Shown piece by piece: positions 19,233-27,057 of a stretch of DNA of 64,000 nt (its first letter is position 1; every line of letters starts with the position of its first letter). Location of the stretch: assembly GCF_000980885.2 (NCBI RefSeq), contig NZ_LBDA02000033.1, forward strand, positions 89,400 through 153,399, written 5' to 3'. The position numbers and the translations under genes were made by a program. The notes beneath the pieces were generated by a model, which searched no databases, was not told the DNA's origin, and was given only the letters and a program-made list of their open reading frames with translations. The DNA comes from Streptomyces malaysiense (GTDB lineage Bacteria; Actinomycetota; Actinomycetes; Streptomycetales; Streptomycetaceae).

Positions 19233-19904
19233 ATGGCTGAGCTGGTCGAACGTTCGGAAAGGGGCCGTCGAGGGGCCATGGAGACGCTGCGCGAGCGCAA
19301 GAAGCGGCGTACCCGGGAGTCGCTGCTGCGGGCCGCTCTCGAACTGTTCACCACCCAGGGGTACGAGCGCACGACGGTGGACGAGATCGCCGCGGCCTGC
19401 GAGGTCTCGCAGCGCACCTTCTTCCGTTACTTCGCGGGCAAGGAGGACGCCGCCTTCGCGGTCCAGGAGATGACGGAGGCGCTCTTCCTGTCCGCCCTGC
19501 GCGCCCGGCCGCCGCACGAGGCACCCATGGAGGCGCTGCGGCAGGCCGTCCTCCAGGACTGGGAGTCGATCCGGGAGACCGTCGAGTCGGCCGTCCCGAT
19601 GGAGCTGTACCTGCGCATGTACCGGACGATCGAGTCGACGCCCGCGCTGCTCGCCGCCCATCTGCGCCGCTCGACCGCCGTCGAGGAGACCCTCGCGCGG
19701 CTGCTGGCCGAGCGGGAGGGCGTGGACGTGGACACGGACCCCCGGCCGAGGCTCGCGGTGGCGGTGTTCGGCGGGGTGATTCGGGTCACGGAACGGCAGT
19801 GGTGTCTGGGCCGGGACTTCAGCCTGGAGGCCGTAAGATCACTCACCGCCTCGTACCTCGATCAGGTGAGTTCGGCCCTCCAGGGGAACTGGCGCACGAA
19901 CTGA
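19233..19904 (+). CDS. TetR-family repressor, divergent to the MFS exporter
   Basis: 223 aa from MAELVERSERG; an ATG 15 codons later (METLRERKKRR) also fits the usual domain start. The N-terminal helix-turn-helix is clear (TVDEIAAACEVSQRTFFRYF). The C-terminal ligand domain is variable, as normal. Divergence from a drug exporter and the repeated sites between them suggest it represses both genes and is released by an exporter substrate. A Ser/Arg-rich N-terminal extension precedes the DNA-binding domain. Confidence 0.92.
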   Translation: MAELVERSERGRRGAMETLRERKKRRTRESLLRAALELFTTQGYERTTVDEIAAACEVSQRTFFRYFAGKEDAAFAVQEMTEALFLSALRARPPHEAPMEALRQAVLQDWESIRETVESAVPMELYLRMYRTIESTPALLAAHLRRSTAVEETLARLLAEREGVDVDTDPRPRLAVAVFGGVIRVTERQWCLGRDFSLEAVRSLTASYLDQVSSALQGNWRTN

Positions 19905-19993
19905 GGCCGTTGGCGCGGCGCGGAAAGACCGGCGGAAGCGTGTCCGGCGGACCGCCGGCGCGGTGTCCGGAGGATCGGCCGCGACCGGTTCGA

Positions 19994-20020
19994 AAGATCG
20001 TTCACAGTGTGTTCGATCTT
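19994..20020. promoter_or_regulatory. Inverted repeat upstream of the alpha/beta hydrolase gene
   Basis: AAGATCG and CGATCTT, 7-bp perfect arms 13 nt apart, about 70 nt before the hydrolase start. It could be an operator or a tetR terminator; no U-run is seen. Confidence 0.35.
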
Positions 20021-20087
20021 CACCGAAACGTGATCCCGGTCACTGGGTTACCGCGAGACCGTCTCGTTCTCCTAGTGTGTCCTCCCA

Positions 20088-21308
20088 GTGACTTCCTTCG
20101 ACACCTCCTCCCCGCAACTCAACGTCTGGCGCGCGATGCTGGCGCTGGCCGTCGTGTTCGTGATGCTCGCCACCACCGGTTGGACCGCCCTGCGCACCCA
20201 CCGGGAGTCCGGTGAACTCCAGGCGTCCCTCGACAAGTGGACGCACGGCAGCCTGCACGGACGGCGGCTGCCGGACCCGCAGGCCGGGCCGGCGCGGCTC
20301 ACCCGCTTCTTCGCCTCGCTCTCGGCGCAGGACCGCTCCCGCCTCGTCCACCGCTATCCGCTCGCGGTGGGCAACATGAACGGCGCGCCGGTCTCCCTGC
20401 GCTACCGGGCCAACCACATCGCCCTGGAGCAGCAGCGCGCGGTCGAGCGCGGCCGCCTGCACGACCGCCGGCTCAGCGCGACCGGCCAGCAGGACGCGGG
20501 CCGTCGTATGCACCGCTACGAGTCGCTGCTGGCCCCCGGCCGCCAGATCCTCTCCTTCGACCCGGCGGGCACCGGCCGGATCTCCGAGGTGTTCGGGAAC
20601 CTGACGAAGGCGCGGCGGATCTCGGTCGTCGTCCCCGGCGTCGACACCGACCTGCTCACCTTCCAGAAGACCAACCGCCCCTACACCGCCCCGGTCGGCA
20701 TGGCCAAGGCGCTCTACGCGGCGGAGCACGAGGCCGATCCCGGGACGCGTACGGCCGTGATCGCCTGGGCCGACTACACCGCACCCGACGGCCTCGGCGT
20801 GGACGCGGCCACCGGGGCGCGCGCGGCGGAGGGCTCCCTGCGGCTGAACGCGCTGCTGCGGGCCCTGCCCGGCCGGGCCCCGGTGTCGATGTTCTGCCAC
20901 AGCTACGGCTCGGTGCTGTGCGGGATCGCCGCGCACGACATGCCGGGGCGGGTCGCCGACATAGCGGTGGCCGCCAGCCCCGGGATGCGGGTCTCCAAGG
21001 CCGCCGACCTGGACACCGGCGCCCGGGTGTGGGCCATGCGGGACGCCACCGACTGGATCCGGGACGTTCCGTACCTGGAGGTGGGCGGGCTCGGGCACGG
21101 CGCCGATCCGGTCGCCGCGGACTTCGGTGCGCGAGTGCTGTCCGCGCGGGACGCGCACGGCCATGCCGGGTACTTCACACCGGGCACGGACAGCCTGCGC
21201 AACCTCGCCGACATCGGCACCGGCGCGTACGACTCGGTGACGTGCGCCGGTGGAAGTGACGCGTGCCGGGCCGGTCTGCCCGCTATGACGACGGCCCAAC
21301 GCGCGTAG
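20088..21308 (+). CDS. Alpha/beta hydrolase, DUF1023 type, N-terminally membrane anchored
   Basis: 406 aa with a GTG start. One membrane helix lies near residues 17-33, so the body is probably outside the cytoplasm. The nucleophile elbow reads FCHSYGS, with Cys replacing the usual first Gly of GxSxG; SVVVPGVDTDL precedes it as the oxyanion-hole strand. The C-terminal GHAGYFTPGTDSLRNLADI contains the expected His. DUF1023 hydrolases are common in actinobacteria, with unknown substrates. No ribosome site is obvious. It stands alone between the tetR and DUF4429 genes. Confidence 0.85.
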   Translation: MTSFDTSSPQLNVWRAMLALAVVFVMLATTGWTALRTHRESGELQASLDKWTHGSLHGRRLPDPQAGPARLTRFFASLSAQDRSRLVHRYPLAVGNMNGAPVSLRYRANHIALEQQRAVERGRLHDRRLSATGQQDAGRRMHRYESLLAPGRQILSFDPAGTGRISEVFGNLTKARRISVVVPGVDTDLLTFQKTNRPYTAPVGMAKALYAAEHEADPGTRTAVIAWADYTAPDGLGVDAATGARAAEGSLRLNALLRALPGRAPVSMFCHSYGSVLCGIAAHDMPGRVADIAVAASPGMRVSKAADLDTGARVWAMRDATDWIRDVPYLEVGGLGHGADPVAADFGARVLSARDAHGHAGYFTPGTDSLRNLADIGTGAYDSVTCAGGSDACRAGLPAMTTAQRA

Positions 21309-21374
21309 AAACAGCAGGAAGTGCGGTCCGCGAAGGTGGCGACGGAGAAGGACGTGCCGCATACGATGAGCCGC

Positions 21375-22214
21375 ATGGGTGACGTACTGGCGGGTTTTCA
21401 TGCCGTCTGGGAGTTCGAGTCCGACTCCGTGCTCATCCGCTACGAACGGGGGATTCGAACACCGAAGTTGTTCCAGGCGCTCGGAGAGCGGCGGATCCCG
21501 CTGTCCGCGCTGGAAGAGGTCACGCTCGCTCCGGGCCGGCGAGGCACCCTCGTCCTGCGCCTGGTGCCCCGCGCGGGCGCGGATCCGCTCATGGAGGCGG
21601 CGGACGGGCAGCTCAAGGAGGGTTCCGACCCCTACCGGCTGGTCCTGCCGGCCGAGCGGGAGAGCCAGGCGGCGTCCTGCACGCGGGAGCTGGCGGCACT
21701 GCTGACGGAGTCGGGGCCCGCGGACCGTTACCTGGTGGCCGCGCCCGCGGGGCCGCTCCAGTTCAAGGCGTACGACGGCAAGGCGGCCTTCGACGGGACG
21801 TCCGTGCAGTTCCGGTGGTCCTGGACCGGCGCGTCCACGGCCAAGTGGAAGGCCGGCGACCAGAGTTACCAGGTCGCCGACCTCAGCGGGGTGGAGTGGC
21901 GCTCGCCGGAGGCCCTGGAGGGCTTCCTGCGGCTGCGCGCCCCGGGCGCGGCGCCGGTCCCGGAACCCGACCAGGACCCGGCGGCGGTGGTGTTCGGTCT
22001 CGGCTACGGCCCCGTGCACGAGTCGCTGCCGTTCGCCGCGGCGGTGCTCGCGGCCGTGCGCGCGCGTCGGCCGGTGCCCGCGGTGTCGCAGTGCCGCCGC
22101 GACCCCGCGGACATCGCCGAGCGGATCAGGCACCTCGGGGAGCTGCACCAGGCCGGGCTGGTGACCGACGAGGAGTTCGCCGGCAAGAAGGCGGAACTGC
22201 TCGCGGAGCTCTGA
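21375..22214 (+). CDS. DUF4429 domain protein with C-terminal SHOCT-like domain
   Basis: 279 aa from MGDVLAGFHAVWEF, where relatives begin. An ATG at 21366 and a GTG at 21354 (with GGAG six bases before it) are possible earlier starts. Two related halves of about 100 residues are seen: the first around VLIRYERGIRTPKL, the second around LQFKAYDGKAAFDG. The last 35 residues (RIRHLGELHQAGLVTDEEFAGKK, with the tail AELLAEL) form a SHOCT motif, an oligomerisation or membrane-linked helix pair. Function unknown; DUF4429 looks like a PH-type lipid-binding fold, which is inference. Confidence 0.85.
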   Translation: MGDVLAGFHAVWEFESDSVLIRYERGIRTPKLFQALGERRIPLSALEEVTLAPGRRGTLVLRLVPRAGADPLMEAADGQLKEGSDPYRLVLPAERESQAASCTRELAALLTESGPADRYLVAAPAGPLQFKAYDGKAAFDGTSVQFRWSWTGASTAKWKAGDQSYQVADLSGVEWRSPEALEGFLRLRAPGAAPVPEPDQDPAAVVFGLGYGPVHESLPFAAAVLAAVRARRPVPAVSQCRRDPADIAERIRHLGELHQAGLVTDEEFAGKKAELLAEL

Positions 22215-22248
22215 TCACCCCCTGCCGGCCGATCACTCCCTGCCGGCC
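22213..22248. repeat. 18-bp tandem duplication across two convergent stop codons
   Basis: GATCACCCCCTGCCGGCC and GATCACTCCCTGCCGGCC lie head to tail, 17 of 18 identical. The first copy overlaps the stop of the DUF4429 gene and the second the stop of the aldo/keto reductase gene. Confidence 0.75.
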
Positions 22249-23249
22249 GACGTGAACGTCATGTCCGCGTAGCGCTCGCCCGCCACCTTGCCCGCGATCG
22301 GCTCCAGCTGCGACAGCTCGTCCTCGGTCAGGGTGATCCGGGCGGCGACCGTGTTCTCCTCCACCCGGCTCGCCTTGCGGGTGCCCGGGATCGGGATCAC
22401 GGGGAGGGAGTCGACGCTCGCGCGCTGCTGGACCCAGGCCAGGGCGATCTGGGCGGCGGTCGCGTCGTGGGCGGCGGCGATGGTGTGCAGGGGCGCGAGC
22501 AGGGCCGCGTTGGCGGCGGCGTTGTCACCGGTGAAGCGGGGCTGCTGACGGCGGAAGTCGTCGGCGGTGAGGTCCTTGTCCGCGTTGGCGAACGCGCCCG
22601 TGAGGAAGCCCCGGCCGAGCGGCGAGTACGGCACCAGGGCGACGCCCAGCTCCCGGGCGGCGGGCACGACATGCGCCTCGATGTCCCGGCTGAACAGGGA
22701 CCACTCCGACTGCACGGCCGCGATCGGGTGCACGGCGTGCGCGGCGCGCAGCTCCTCGGCGGTGACCTCGCTGAGGCCGAGGTGCTTGACCTTGCCCTCG
22801 CGCACCAGCTCCGCCATCGTGCCGACGCTCTCCTCGATGGGCACGTTCACATCGCGGCGGTGCATGTAGTAGAGGTCGATCACGTCCACGCCGAGCCGCT
22901 TCAGGCTGCCCTCGACGGCCTCGCGGATGTACGGCGAGTCGTTGCGGATGATCCGCTTGGTCGGGTCGTCCTTCGGGATGGACAGGGCGAACTTGGTGGC
23001 GATCACCACCTCGTCGCGGTGGGCCCGGAAGAACGGGGCGAGGAAGCGCTCGTTCTCCCCCGCGCCGTACGCGTCGGCGGTGTCGTAGAGGGTCACGCCC
23101 AGCTCCAGCGCCCGGTCCAGGGCGGCGCGCGCCTGCTCGGCGTCGGTGGGGCCGTAGCCGAAACTCATGCCCATGCAGCCGAGTCCCTGCACACCGACCT
23201 CGGGCCCCTGCGCTCCCAGGCGGGCCGTCGGAATCCTGGTCTCGGTCAT
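22233..23249 (-). CDS. Aldo/keto reductase
   Basis: 338 aa. The AKR catalytic tetrad is present: Asp and Tyr in DTADAYGAGEN, Lys in VVIATKF and His in YYMHRRD. The NADPH-binding C-terminal IPIPGTRKASRVEENT is typical. It resembles the AKR13/YakC-like group that reduces aldehydes and methylglyoxal-like compounds. Its start overlaps the stop of the merR gene by four bases (ATGA), so the two are translationally coupled and the enzyme level should follow MerR regulation. The natural substrate is not evident. Confidence 0.93.
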   Translation of the reverse strand: MTETRIPTARLGAQGPEVGVQGLGCMGMSFGYGPTDAEQARAALDRALELGVTLYDTADAYGAGENERFLAPFFRAHRDEVVIATKFALSIPKDDPTKRIIRNDSPYIREAVEGSLKRLGVDVIDLYYMHRRDVNVPIEESVGTMAELVREGKVKHLGLSEVTAEELRAAHAVHPIAAVQSEWSLFSRDIEAHVVPAARELGVALVPYSPLGRGFLTGAFANADKDLTADDFRRQQPRFTGDNAAANAALLAPLHTIAAAHDATAAQIALAWVQQRASVDSLPVIPIPGTRKASRVEENTVAARITLTEDELSQLEPIAGKVAGERYADMTFTSAGRE

Positions 23250-23710
23250 CGTGTGTTCCCCTCGGTAGCGTAAAAATCGATCTTGCGGTCGAGCACGGCG
23301 AGCGTGTCCCGCAGCTCCGCGATCCGGCCGAGCACGTCACGGCGGGTCTGCTCCAGCAGTTCCTGCCGCTCCCGGTAGCTTCCGGCGCCCTCGCGCACCA
23401 GCTCCGCGTACCTCACCATGTCGGCCACCGGCATGCCGGTCAGCCGCAGCTTGGTCACCAGGTCCAGCCAGTCCAGGTCTCGGTTGGTGTACCGGCGCTG
23501 ACCCGTGTGCGAGCGGTCGACATGCGGCATCAGGCCGATCCGCTCGTACCAGCGCAGCGTGTGCGCGGTCAGGCCGGTGCAGGCGACGACCTCGCTGATC
23601 GTGTAGTGGTCCTGGCCGTCCGGGCGCGGGTGGTGCGGGGGCCGGGCGGAGCAGATGTCGGCGGGGTGTGAGTCCTCATGGGTCGCAGGCGTGGTCTGCA
23701 TCACCGTCAT
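23246..23710 (-). CDS. MerR-family regulator coupled to the aldo/keto reductase
   Basis: 154 aa. The winged-helix domain starts near residue 36 (YTISEVVACTGLTAHTLRWY, then ERIGLMPH), and the dimerisation coiled coil follows. There is no Cys pair of the metal-sensing kind, so the inducer is probably organic. The N-terminus carries an extra 35-residue His/Pro-rich stretch. The transcript from the 19-bp-spacer promoter would start at or near the ATG (leaderless). It regulates its own operon by inference from the perfect palindrome in that promoter. Confidence 0.92.
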   Translation of the reverse strand: MTVMQTTPATHEDSHPADICSARPPHHPRPDGQDHYTISEVVACTGLTAHTLRWYERIGLMPHVDRSHTGQRRYTNRDLDWLDLVTKLRLTGMPVADMVRYAELVREGAGSYRERQELLEQTRRDVLGRIAELRDTLAVLDRKIDFYATEGNTR

Positions 23711-23716
23711 GCCTCA

Positions 23717-23747
23717 ACGCTATGGCCTTGGAGTGCACTCCAAGCAA
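23717..23747 (-). promoter_or_regulatory. MerR-type promoter with 18-bp perfect palindromic operator
   Basis: On the minus strand TTGCTT, then a 19-bp spacer, then TAGCGT. The palindrome CTTGGAGTGCACTCCAAG (23727-23744) fills most of the spacer. A 19-bp spacer with a central dyad is the classic MerR arrangement, in which the regulator twists the DNA to align the boxes. Confidence 0.8.
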
Positions 23748-23880
23748 GCCGGTCCGGTAAGAAATCCGCGGGACCGGGCGCCGGGCGGCCGGACGGCGTC
23801 GGGCGCACGAGTCTCGCACGCCGGGCCGCGCCCGGGGCCGCCGCCGAAGTGCCGCGCCCGCGCCAGGTCGTGATCGGTTC

Positions 23881-24066
23881 GCCGGGGAGGCCGAGCCGGC
23901 CGCGCCGGCGGCGGGCGCGGCGGGCCACCGGCTCGCCGCCCGGCTCGGTCCGCGCGGCCCGGTCGGCCGCGCCCTCGGCGTGGCGACCGGCCCGGACGTC
24001 CGGCCGCTGTACGAGTCGCCGGGCCTCACCCGGGATCCGGACCCGTCGACGCGGCGCGTGCCGTGA
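23881..24066 (+). pseudogene. Possible remnant of a GNAT-type acetyltransferase C-terminus
   Basis: The frame ends in GVATGPDVRPLYESPGL followed about 13 residues later by a stop. This is similar to the last strand and helix of GNAT enzymes (xxPLYESLGF). No N-terminal acetyl-CoA motif and no start codon with a ribosome site were found, so this would be a decayed 3' piece. It may also be chance in GC-rich DNA. Confidence 0.25.
23915..23956. repeat. 42-bp direct repeat, left copy
   Basis: It contains GGCGGGCCACCGGCTCGCC and CCCGGCTCGGTCCG. It matches the copy at 24939-24980 at 39 of 42 positions; the serine hydrolase gene lies between the two. Confidence 0.7.
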
Positions 24067-24085
24067 GCCGCATAGGCTCGGCGGC

Positions 24086-24913
24086 ATGTCGTTGAACAGC
24101 CTGGCGTCGATCGAGAACTGGCCCGTGCCCACCGCGGCCGCGGGTGTCGTACGAGCCGACGGGACCGTCCTCGGGACGCACGGACCCCTCACCCACCGCT
24201 TCCCCCTCGCCTCGGTCACCAAGCCGCTGGCCGCGTACGCGGCGCTGGTGGCGTACGAGGAGGGGGCGGTCGAGCTGGACGAGCCGGCCGGGCCGCCCGG
24301 GGCGACGGTGCGGCACCTGCTGGCGCACACCTCCGGTCTCGCCTTCGACGAGCACCGGGTGATGGCGCCGCCCGGGGAGCGGCGGCTGTACTCCAACGCC
24401 GGGTTCGAGCAGCTCGGCGACCACATCACCGAGGCGACCGGCATCCCGTTCGCGGAGTACGCGCGGCAGGCGGTGCTGGAGCCGCTGGGCATGACGTCCA
24501 CCTCGCTCGCGGGCTCGCCGGCGAAGGACGGCGTCTCGACGGTGGCGGACCTGCTGCTGTTCGCGGCGGAGGCGCAGGCGCCCCGGCTGCTGGACCCCCG
24601 CACGGTCGCGGAGGCGATGACGGTCCAGTTCCCGGGCACCAAGGGCGTGTTGCCGGGCTACGGCCACCAGAACCCCAACGACTGGGGCCTCGGCTTCGAG
24701 ATCCGCGACGGCAAGTCCCCGCACTGGACCGGCGGTTCCTCCTCCCCCCGCACCTTCGGCCACTTCGGCCAGGCCGGCACCTTCCTGTGGGTCGACCCGG
24801 ACGCGGGCCTCGCCTGCACCGCCCTGGCCGACCGTGCCTTCGGCCCCTGGGCCGTCGAGGCCTGGCCGGCCTTCACCGACGCGGTGCTGGGCGAGGCGCG
24901 CGGCATGCGCTGA
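24086..24913 (+). CDS. Serine hydrolase of the beta-lactamase/esterase (class C-like) family
   Basis: 275 aa. The nucleophile motif is S43-V-T-K46; the second motif is YSN in RLYSNAGF. HFGQAGT near the C-terminus fills the place of the KTG/HxG motif. There is no signal peptide, so it should be cytoplasmic and act as an esterase or peptidase rather than as a secreted beta-lactamase. It is shorter than typical class C enzymes (about 350-380 aa). It lies between two 42-bp direct repeats and is convergent with the pirin gene. Confidence 0.88.
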   Translation: MSLNSLASIENWPVPTAAAGVVRADGTVLGTHGPLTHRFPLASVTKPLAAYAALVAYEEGAVELDEPAGPPGATVRHLLAHTSGLAFDEHRVMAPPGERRLYSNAGFEQLGDHITEATGIPFAEYARQAVLEPLGMTSTSLAGSPAKDGVSTVADLLLFAAEAQAPRLLDPRTVAEAMTVQFPGTKGVLPGYGHQNPNDWGLGFEIRDGKSPHWTGGSSSPRTFGHFGQAGTFLWVDPDAGLACTALADRAFGPWAVEAWPAFTDAVLGEARGMR

Positions 24914-24938
24914 CCAGCGGTCCGGCGACCGCCCCCGG

Positions 24939-24980
24939 GCACGGCGGGCCACCGGCTCGCCACCCGGCTCGGTCCGGGCG
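24939..24980. repeat. 42-bp direct repeat, right copy
   Basis: Partner of the left copy before the serine hydrolase gene, 39 of 42 bases identical, same orientation. Confidence 0.7.
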
Positions 24981-24999
24981 CGGCGCGGCCCCCGGGAAC

Positions 25000-25020
25000 G
25001 ACGGCGCGCGGCGCGCCGTC
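25000..25020. terminator. Bidirectional hairpin between serine hydrolase and pirin genes
   Basis: GACGGCGCG pairs perfectly with CGCGCCGTC over a 3-nt loop. It overlaps the stop codon of the pirin gene. Confidence 0.55.
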
Positions 25021-25675
25021 AGCCGGACATCTCCCACACCAGCAGCTCGGCCGGGGACCCCGCCACCACCCGCAGGCCCTGTGCCCCGGTGATCCGGGCC
25101 GCGTCCCCCCGGCCCAGCTCCGCGCCGTCCAGCCGCACCGCGCCGCGCACGACATGGACGTACAGGTACGCCGCGTCCGGCAGCGCGGTCCGCTCCCCCG
25201 TGCCGAGCCGGCGCACATGCAGCATCGCGCCGGCGGCCGGGACGGCGTAGGGCGTGGCGTCGGCGATGCCCGGGACGATGCCGTACGACGGCTCGCCGCC
25301 CGCCTCCAGCGGGGCCAGCCACATCTGGAGGAAGACCAAGGGGGCCCCGCCGTCGTTGCGTTCGACGTGCCGCACGCCCGTCGCCGCGCTCAGATGCTGG
25401 ACGTCCCCCGCGCGCACGGTCCGCTCGTGGCCCGCGGAGTCGCGGTGGGTCAGCTCGCCCTCGATCACCCAGGTGACGATCTCGGTATGGCTGTGCGGGT
25501 GTTCGGCGAACCCGGCGCCGGGCGCGAGCCGTTCCTCGTTGCAGGCGATCAGCGGGCCGAAACGCAGGTTGCCGGGGTCGTAGTGCGGGCCGAAGGAGAA
25601 GGCGTGGCGGGTCTCGATCCCGGCCGCCGGGTCCCCGCCCGGGTAGCGCTCGGCGGCGCGCCGTACGTCGATCAC
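25019..25675 (-). CDS. Pirin family protein (bicupin)
   Basis: 218 aa, starting with GTG at VIDVRRAAERYPG; the frame is open far upstream but the family begins at this point. The N-terminal cupin has the metal set HPHSHTEIVTWVIEGE followed by the later His in GVRHVE; the C-terminal cupin is degenerate as usual. Close bacterial relatives (YhhW-like) are Fe-dependent quercetinases, others are redox-responsive regulators. It is divergent from fasR with a 93-nt gap, and it may share a control region with it. Confidence 0.9.
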   Translation of the reverse strand: MIDVRRAAERYPGGDPAAGIETRHAFSFGPHYDPGNLRFGPLIACNEERLAPGAGFAEHPHSHTEIVTWVIEGELTHRDSAGHERTVRAGDVQHLSAATGVRHVERNDGGAPLVFLQMWLAPLEAGGEPSYGIVPGIADATPYAVPAAGAMLHVRRLGTGERTALPDAAYLYVHVVRGAVRLDGAELGRGDAARITGAQGLRVVAGSPAELLVWEMSG

Positions 25676-25768
25676 GACCCCACCGTAGTCCCGCCCCCGG
25701 TGCGCGCGGGCCCCGGGTCGCCGACCCGGCGACGCATGTTCCCGTCCGGATAAGGCACTCTTGTCCCC

Positions 25769-26974
25769 GTGCCCGAACCCGAATCCCACCCTGGTGACCC
25801 CGCGGCGTCCGCCGTCCACACGCACGCCGCGACCCTGAAACGGCTGGAGAAGTCCTCCGGGAGCCTCGCCGCCCAGGCCATCGCGCGGATGGACGAGACC
25901 CTGCCGTGGTACCGGGCCATGCCCCCGGAGAACCGGTCCTGGATCGGGCTGGTCGCCCAGGCGGGCATCGCGGCGTTCACCGAGTGGTTCCGGCACCCGG
26001 ACACCCCTCAGGCGATCTCCACGGACGTCTTCGGGACCGCGCCGCGCGAGCTGACCCGGGCGATCACGCTGCGGCAGACCGTGGAGATGGTGCGCACCAC
26101 CATCGAGGTCATGGAGAGCGCCATCGACGAGGTGGCCGCCCCGGGCGACGAGAGCGTGCTGCGCGAGGCGCTGCTGGTGTACGCGCGGGAGATCGCCTTC
26201 GCGACCGCCCAGGTGTACGCCCAGGCCGCCGAGGCACGCGGTGCCTGGGACGCGCGCCTGGAGTCGCTGGTGGTCAACGCCGTGCTCAGCGGGGAGGCCG
26301 ACGAGGGCGCCGTCAGCCGGGCCGCCGCGCTGGGCTGGAACTCCCCCGACCATGTGTGCGTCGTCCTGGGCACCGCCCCGGACGGGGACAGCGAGCTGAC
26401 AGTGGAGGCGATCCGGCGGGCGGCCCGGCACGCCAAGCTCCAGGTGCTCACCGGTGTGCTCGGGGACCGCCTCGTGGTGATCGCGGGCGGCAGCCCCAAC
26501 CCGCTGGCGGTGGCGAAGTCGCTGATCGGCCCGTACGCGGCGGGACCGGTGGTCGCCGGACCCGTCGTGCCGGACCTGCTGGCCGCCACCCGGTCCGCGC
26601 AGGCCGCCGCGGCCGGACTGAAGGCGTGCACGGCGTGGCAGGACGCGCCGCGGCCCGTGCTGGCGGACGATCTGCTGCCGGAGCGCGCGATCGCGGGCGA
26701 TCCGAGCGCCCGCGAGCAGCTGGTGGAGGAGATCTACAGACCACTGGGAGAGGCCGGATCGGCGCTCCTGGAAACCCTGAGTGTCTACCTGGAGCAGGCG
26801 AGCAGCCTGGAGGGCGCGGCGCGGATGCTCTTCGTTCACCCGAACACCGTGCGCTACCGGCTCCGACGTGTGACAGACGTCACCGGTTGGTCGCCTTCGG
26901 ATGTACGATCCGCGTTCACGCTGCGGATCGCGCTCATCCTGGGGCGCCTGGCCGACGGTGACCCCCAGGCATAG
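25769..26974 (+). CDS. fasR: FasR, PucR-type regulator of fatty acid synthesis
   Basis: 401 aa with a GTG start. A mostly helical N-terminal sensor and a GGDEF-like/PucR central part (residues about 165-290) are followed by a C-terminal helix-turn-helix (LFVHPNTVRYRLRR near 355) of the PucR/CdaR kind. FasR of S. coelicolor is known to activate the fabD-fabH-acpP-fabF operon from this same position, and the order here is identical. A TAAGGCACT stretch near the start is weakly promoter-like. It lies 83 nt before fabD, with a dyad between them. The assignment rests on family and synteny. Confidence 0.93.
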   Translation: MPEPESHPGDPAASAVHTHAATLKRLEKSSGSLAAQAIARMDETLPWYRAMPPENRSWIGLVAQAGIAAFTEWFRHPDTPQAISTDVFGTAPRELTRAITLRQTVEMVRTTIEVMESAIDEVAAPGDESVLREALLVYAREIAFATAQVYAQAAEARGAWDARLESLVVNAVLSGEADEGAVSRAAALGWNSPDHVCVVLGTAPDGDSELTVEAIRRAARHAKLQVLTGVLGDRLVVIAGGSPNPLAVAKSLIGPYAAGPVVAGPVVPDLLAATRSAQAAAAGLKACTAWQDAPRPVLADDLLPERAIAGDPSAREQLVEEIYRPLGEAGSALLETLSVYLEQASSLEGAARMLFVHPNTVRYRLRRVTDVTGWSPSDVRSAFTLRIALILGRLADGDPQA

Positions 26975-27001
26975 GGTTTTGTCGGAGGTCAACAAAAGCC
27001 C
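26974..27001. promoter_or_regulatory. Inverted repeat before fabD, candidate FasR operator
   Basis: GGGTTTTGT and ACAAAAGCCC, nearly perfect arms with a 9-nt spacer, in an unusually A/T-rich patch that begins at the fasR stop. It could instead be the fasR terminator. Confidence 0.45.
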
Positions 27002-27057
27002 TTCGTGTTCTTCGTCCCTGTCCCCACGGGCGGCCGTGCCCGTCCCCAAGAGAGAGT

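Larger units (their letters stand above)
23748..24085. other. 338-nt region upstream of the serine hydrolase
   Basis: No complete gene is seen. It holds one copy of a 42-bp direct repeat and an open frame that resembles the C-terminal end of an acetyltransferase (next entries). No promoter was recognised. Confidence 0.5.

Noticed and set aside
21445..21465. GGATTCGAAC stretch resembling a tRNA T-arm
   Set aside because: It encodes GIRTPK in the conserved DUF4429 domain; no acceptor or anticodon stem is found around it.
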